NCBI GenBank assembly: GCA_027030245.1
Contig: JALVFE010000021.1
Location: 186,001 to 250,000 of the forward strand
Length of the DNA stretch: 64,000 nt
Direction: 5' to 3'
Source: Melioribacteraceae bacterium
GTDB taxonomy: Bacteria > Bacteroidota > Ignavibacteria > Ignavibacteriales > Melioribacteraceae
This document shows positions 62,829 through 64,000 of this stretch, piece by piece. The first letter of the stretch is position 1; every line of letters starts with the position of its first letter. The notes under the pieces were generated by a model. That model was not told the DNA's origin. It did not search any database and saw only the letters and a list, made by a program, of their open reading frames with translations. A program made the translations under genes and the position numbers.

Positions 62829-63512
62829 TTATATACTAATCACCGGAATTCCAAAAACCAAAATAAGTAGTAATGCGCTTCTCATAGCGGAATAAGTCGT
62901 GTTTTTAGATTGAACCGAATTTGCAACAACCAACAAAACGAAACTCCAGAGAAACATAACGACCTCGATAAAGAACAGAATATTTGCCGTTGCACCGTTT
63001 AATTCAAATGCCAAGGGAATTTGCAGAAACCAGTATTCCCCGAATAAAGCATATTCCACACCGGTTAAGATAAAAAGAGAGATTATCAGCGGAATGAAAG
63101 CATACGTGAAGATTGACAAATTGTCTTTGAACCTTGTTTCTAATCCCAAATTTTTATTTACCACAGTAATTATATAACTGAAAACTATCAACAAAATTAC
63201 GGAAAGAATTGCCGCCGAAATAGAAAAAACCAGCCAGTCAACATTAGGCTTGCCCATAATACTTTTAATCTGCAATTCCATCAAAGCCGCCTTAATACCG
63301 AATAAAACCAGCAACGGTGCGACCATATTTTTATTTTTAGCAAAGATTATATTAAGAAAAGCTTTATTGGGAGAATGAAAAAGCGCCCAAAAAGTTTTCC
63401 AAAACTCGATGTTATTAACCCTTCCCCGCAAAAAAGAATTGCACTCAACACATGTTAGTCTGTAAACCGGATTTTCTGCATTGCACTTTTCACAAATAAC
63501 TATATTCTTCAA
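62829..63512 (-). CDS. Zinc-ribbon YIP1-like membrane protein
   Basis: 227 residues. An N-terminal zinc ribbon (Cys7, Cys10, Cys21, Cys24) is followed by an amphipathic FWKTFWALFHSPNKAF stretch and five membrane helices of the YIP1 type. It sits in the inner membrane with the ribbon in the cytoplasm. YIP1-like bacterial proteins are of unknown function. Its start overlaps the stop of the upstream DUF5683 gene by four bases, so the two are coupled. Confidence 0.75.
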   Translation of the reverse strand: MKNIVICEKCNAENPVYRLTCVECNSFLRGRVNNIEFWKTFWALFHSPNKAFLNIIFAKNKNMVAPLLVLFGIKAALMELQIKSIMGKPNVDWLVFSISAAILSVILLIVFSYIITVVNKNLGLETRFKDNLSIFTYAFIPLIISLFILTGVEYALFGEYWFLQIPLAFELNGATANILFFIEVVMFLWSFVLLVVANSVQSKNTTYSAMRSALLLILVFGIPVISI

Positions 63513-64000
63513 CGTGTCCCCAATCTATTGAAATAAAATTTAAAGTTTAATTCCGGAGCACGTGTAAATTGATTTTCCGAAATGTCAAAATCGAACAGAT
63601 GAGCATCAACGTAAGCATCGACCAGATTAACAAAATAAGCCAATCCGATAAAAACGGCAAACAAATCGCGTTGGTCTTTATAAAATTCCCGTAACCTTTT
63701 ATAATCATTATCCGGAGCGCCTTTTACAACCGTTTGATAATATAAATCGCGGTATTGTTGCGTCAATTTATTTCTGTCGATCCAACCAAGAACAAGTGCG
63801 GTTGTTCCGCCCCAAATTACCGGAATTTTCCAATAAGATTCGTTGTAAAACTGCCCCCAACCCGGAAGAATTGCACTGCGGAGCACGGCTCCCCACGGTG
63901 ATTTTTTCATGACAAATACAGTATCGTTTTCCGTTTGCTGATCTCCGGCGGAAATGGTTTGCGCGTTTGTTACCGAAATGACGATGAAAGATATTACAAA
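63509..64000 (-). CDS. DUF5683 family exported protein (5' end beyond window)
   Basis: The frame stays open on the minus strand from 64000 to the stop at 63509, about 163 codons visible. The edge begins within a signal peptide (hydrophobic run, then VTNAQT), followed by about 25 residues and the DUF5683 core RSAILPGWGQFYNESYWKIP. A second hydrophobic segment (about FAVFIGLAYFVNLVDAY) follows and the protein ends NRLGTR. DUF5683 proteins are envelope proteins of unknown role in Bacteroidota/Ignavibacteriota. An internal ATG at 63910 is not the start, because the signal peptide lies upstream of it. Confidence 0.85.
   Translation of the reverse strand, partial: FVISFIVISVTNAQTISAGDQQTENDTVFVMKKSPWGAVLRSAILPGWGQFYNESYWKIPVIWGGTTALVLGWIDRNKLTQQYRDLYYQTVVKGAPDNDYKRLREFYKDQRDLFAVFIGLAYFVNLVDAYVDAHLFDFDISENQFTRAPELNFKFYFNRLGTR

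Overview
The window looks like chromosomal DNA from a member of the Bacteroidota/Ignavibacteriota side of the FCB group, most likely Ignavibacteria. The grounds are two secreted proteins ending in the type IX sorting domain with the NYPNPFNP signature, a PorD-type (DUF4835) protein, a DUF5683 protein, a bacterial sphingolipid gene set, and low-GC, densely packed genes. Taxonomy is inferred from gene content only.

Layout. 1-9.2 kb is mostly housekeeping on the minus strand: mnmA (cut by the window), glycerate kinase, a HIT hydrolase, an EF-G paralogue in an operon with YtxH and DUF948 proteins, then maf, a flippase-like membrane protein and NADP-isocitrate dehydrogenase. 9.3-13.5 kb holds two type IX cargo proteins and a strong terminator. 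13.6-15.9 kb is an AT-rich patch with a tandem-HTH regulator, two orphan genes and tRNA-Ala(GGC). 16-22.6 kb holds a PhoD phosphatase, a cytochrome-like lipoprotein, a GIY-YIG protein, a probable sphingolipid trio (CerR-like reductase, serine palmitoyltransferase, GNAT-like ceramide synthase) and PorD. 22.8-25.6 kb encodes two outer-membrane proteins.

25.7-38.5 kb is a plus-strand central-carbon block: an isocitrate/isopropylmalate-type dehydrogenase, an HD protein, aconitase, MmgE/PrpD, a CitD-CitE fusion and CitF (citrate lyase). Three small four-helix-bundle (23S IVS/S23 family) genes interrupt it, each bracketed by inverted, low-complexity word repeats. An AT-rich accessory insert (AAA_14/DUF4143 ATPase, membrane protein, DUF1016 nuclease) also interrupts it. 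A tract at 49.24-49.48 kb shares repeat words with the third of these elements but has no four-helix gene.

38.5-48.2 kb carries a patatin, transporters, DusB, PAP2, a polymerase-dead PolX, Apt, a thioesterase and an amylase/sugar-transporter pair. 49.6-52.3 kb is a cluster of DUF2249, a heme-copper subunit I-like membrane protein, DUF59 and DUF1858 genes, probably tied to NO or redox stress. 52.5-55.6 kb is a three-gene operon resembling a GldL/GldM or TolQ-type envelope motor plus an outer-membrane barrel, with a perfect Crp-type palindrome upstream. 56-64 kb holds a kinase-dead hybrid response regulator, smpB, tyrS, pyruvoyl-dependent arginine decarboxylase, a two-gene restriction-modification-like pair, a zinc-ribbon YIP1-like protein and a partial DUF5683 protein.

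All family names come from reading the translations by eye; no database search was run.
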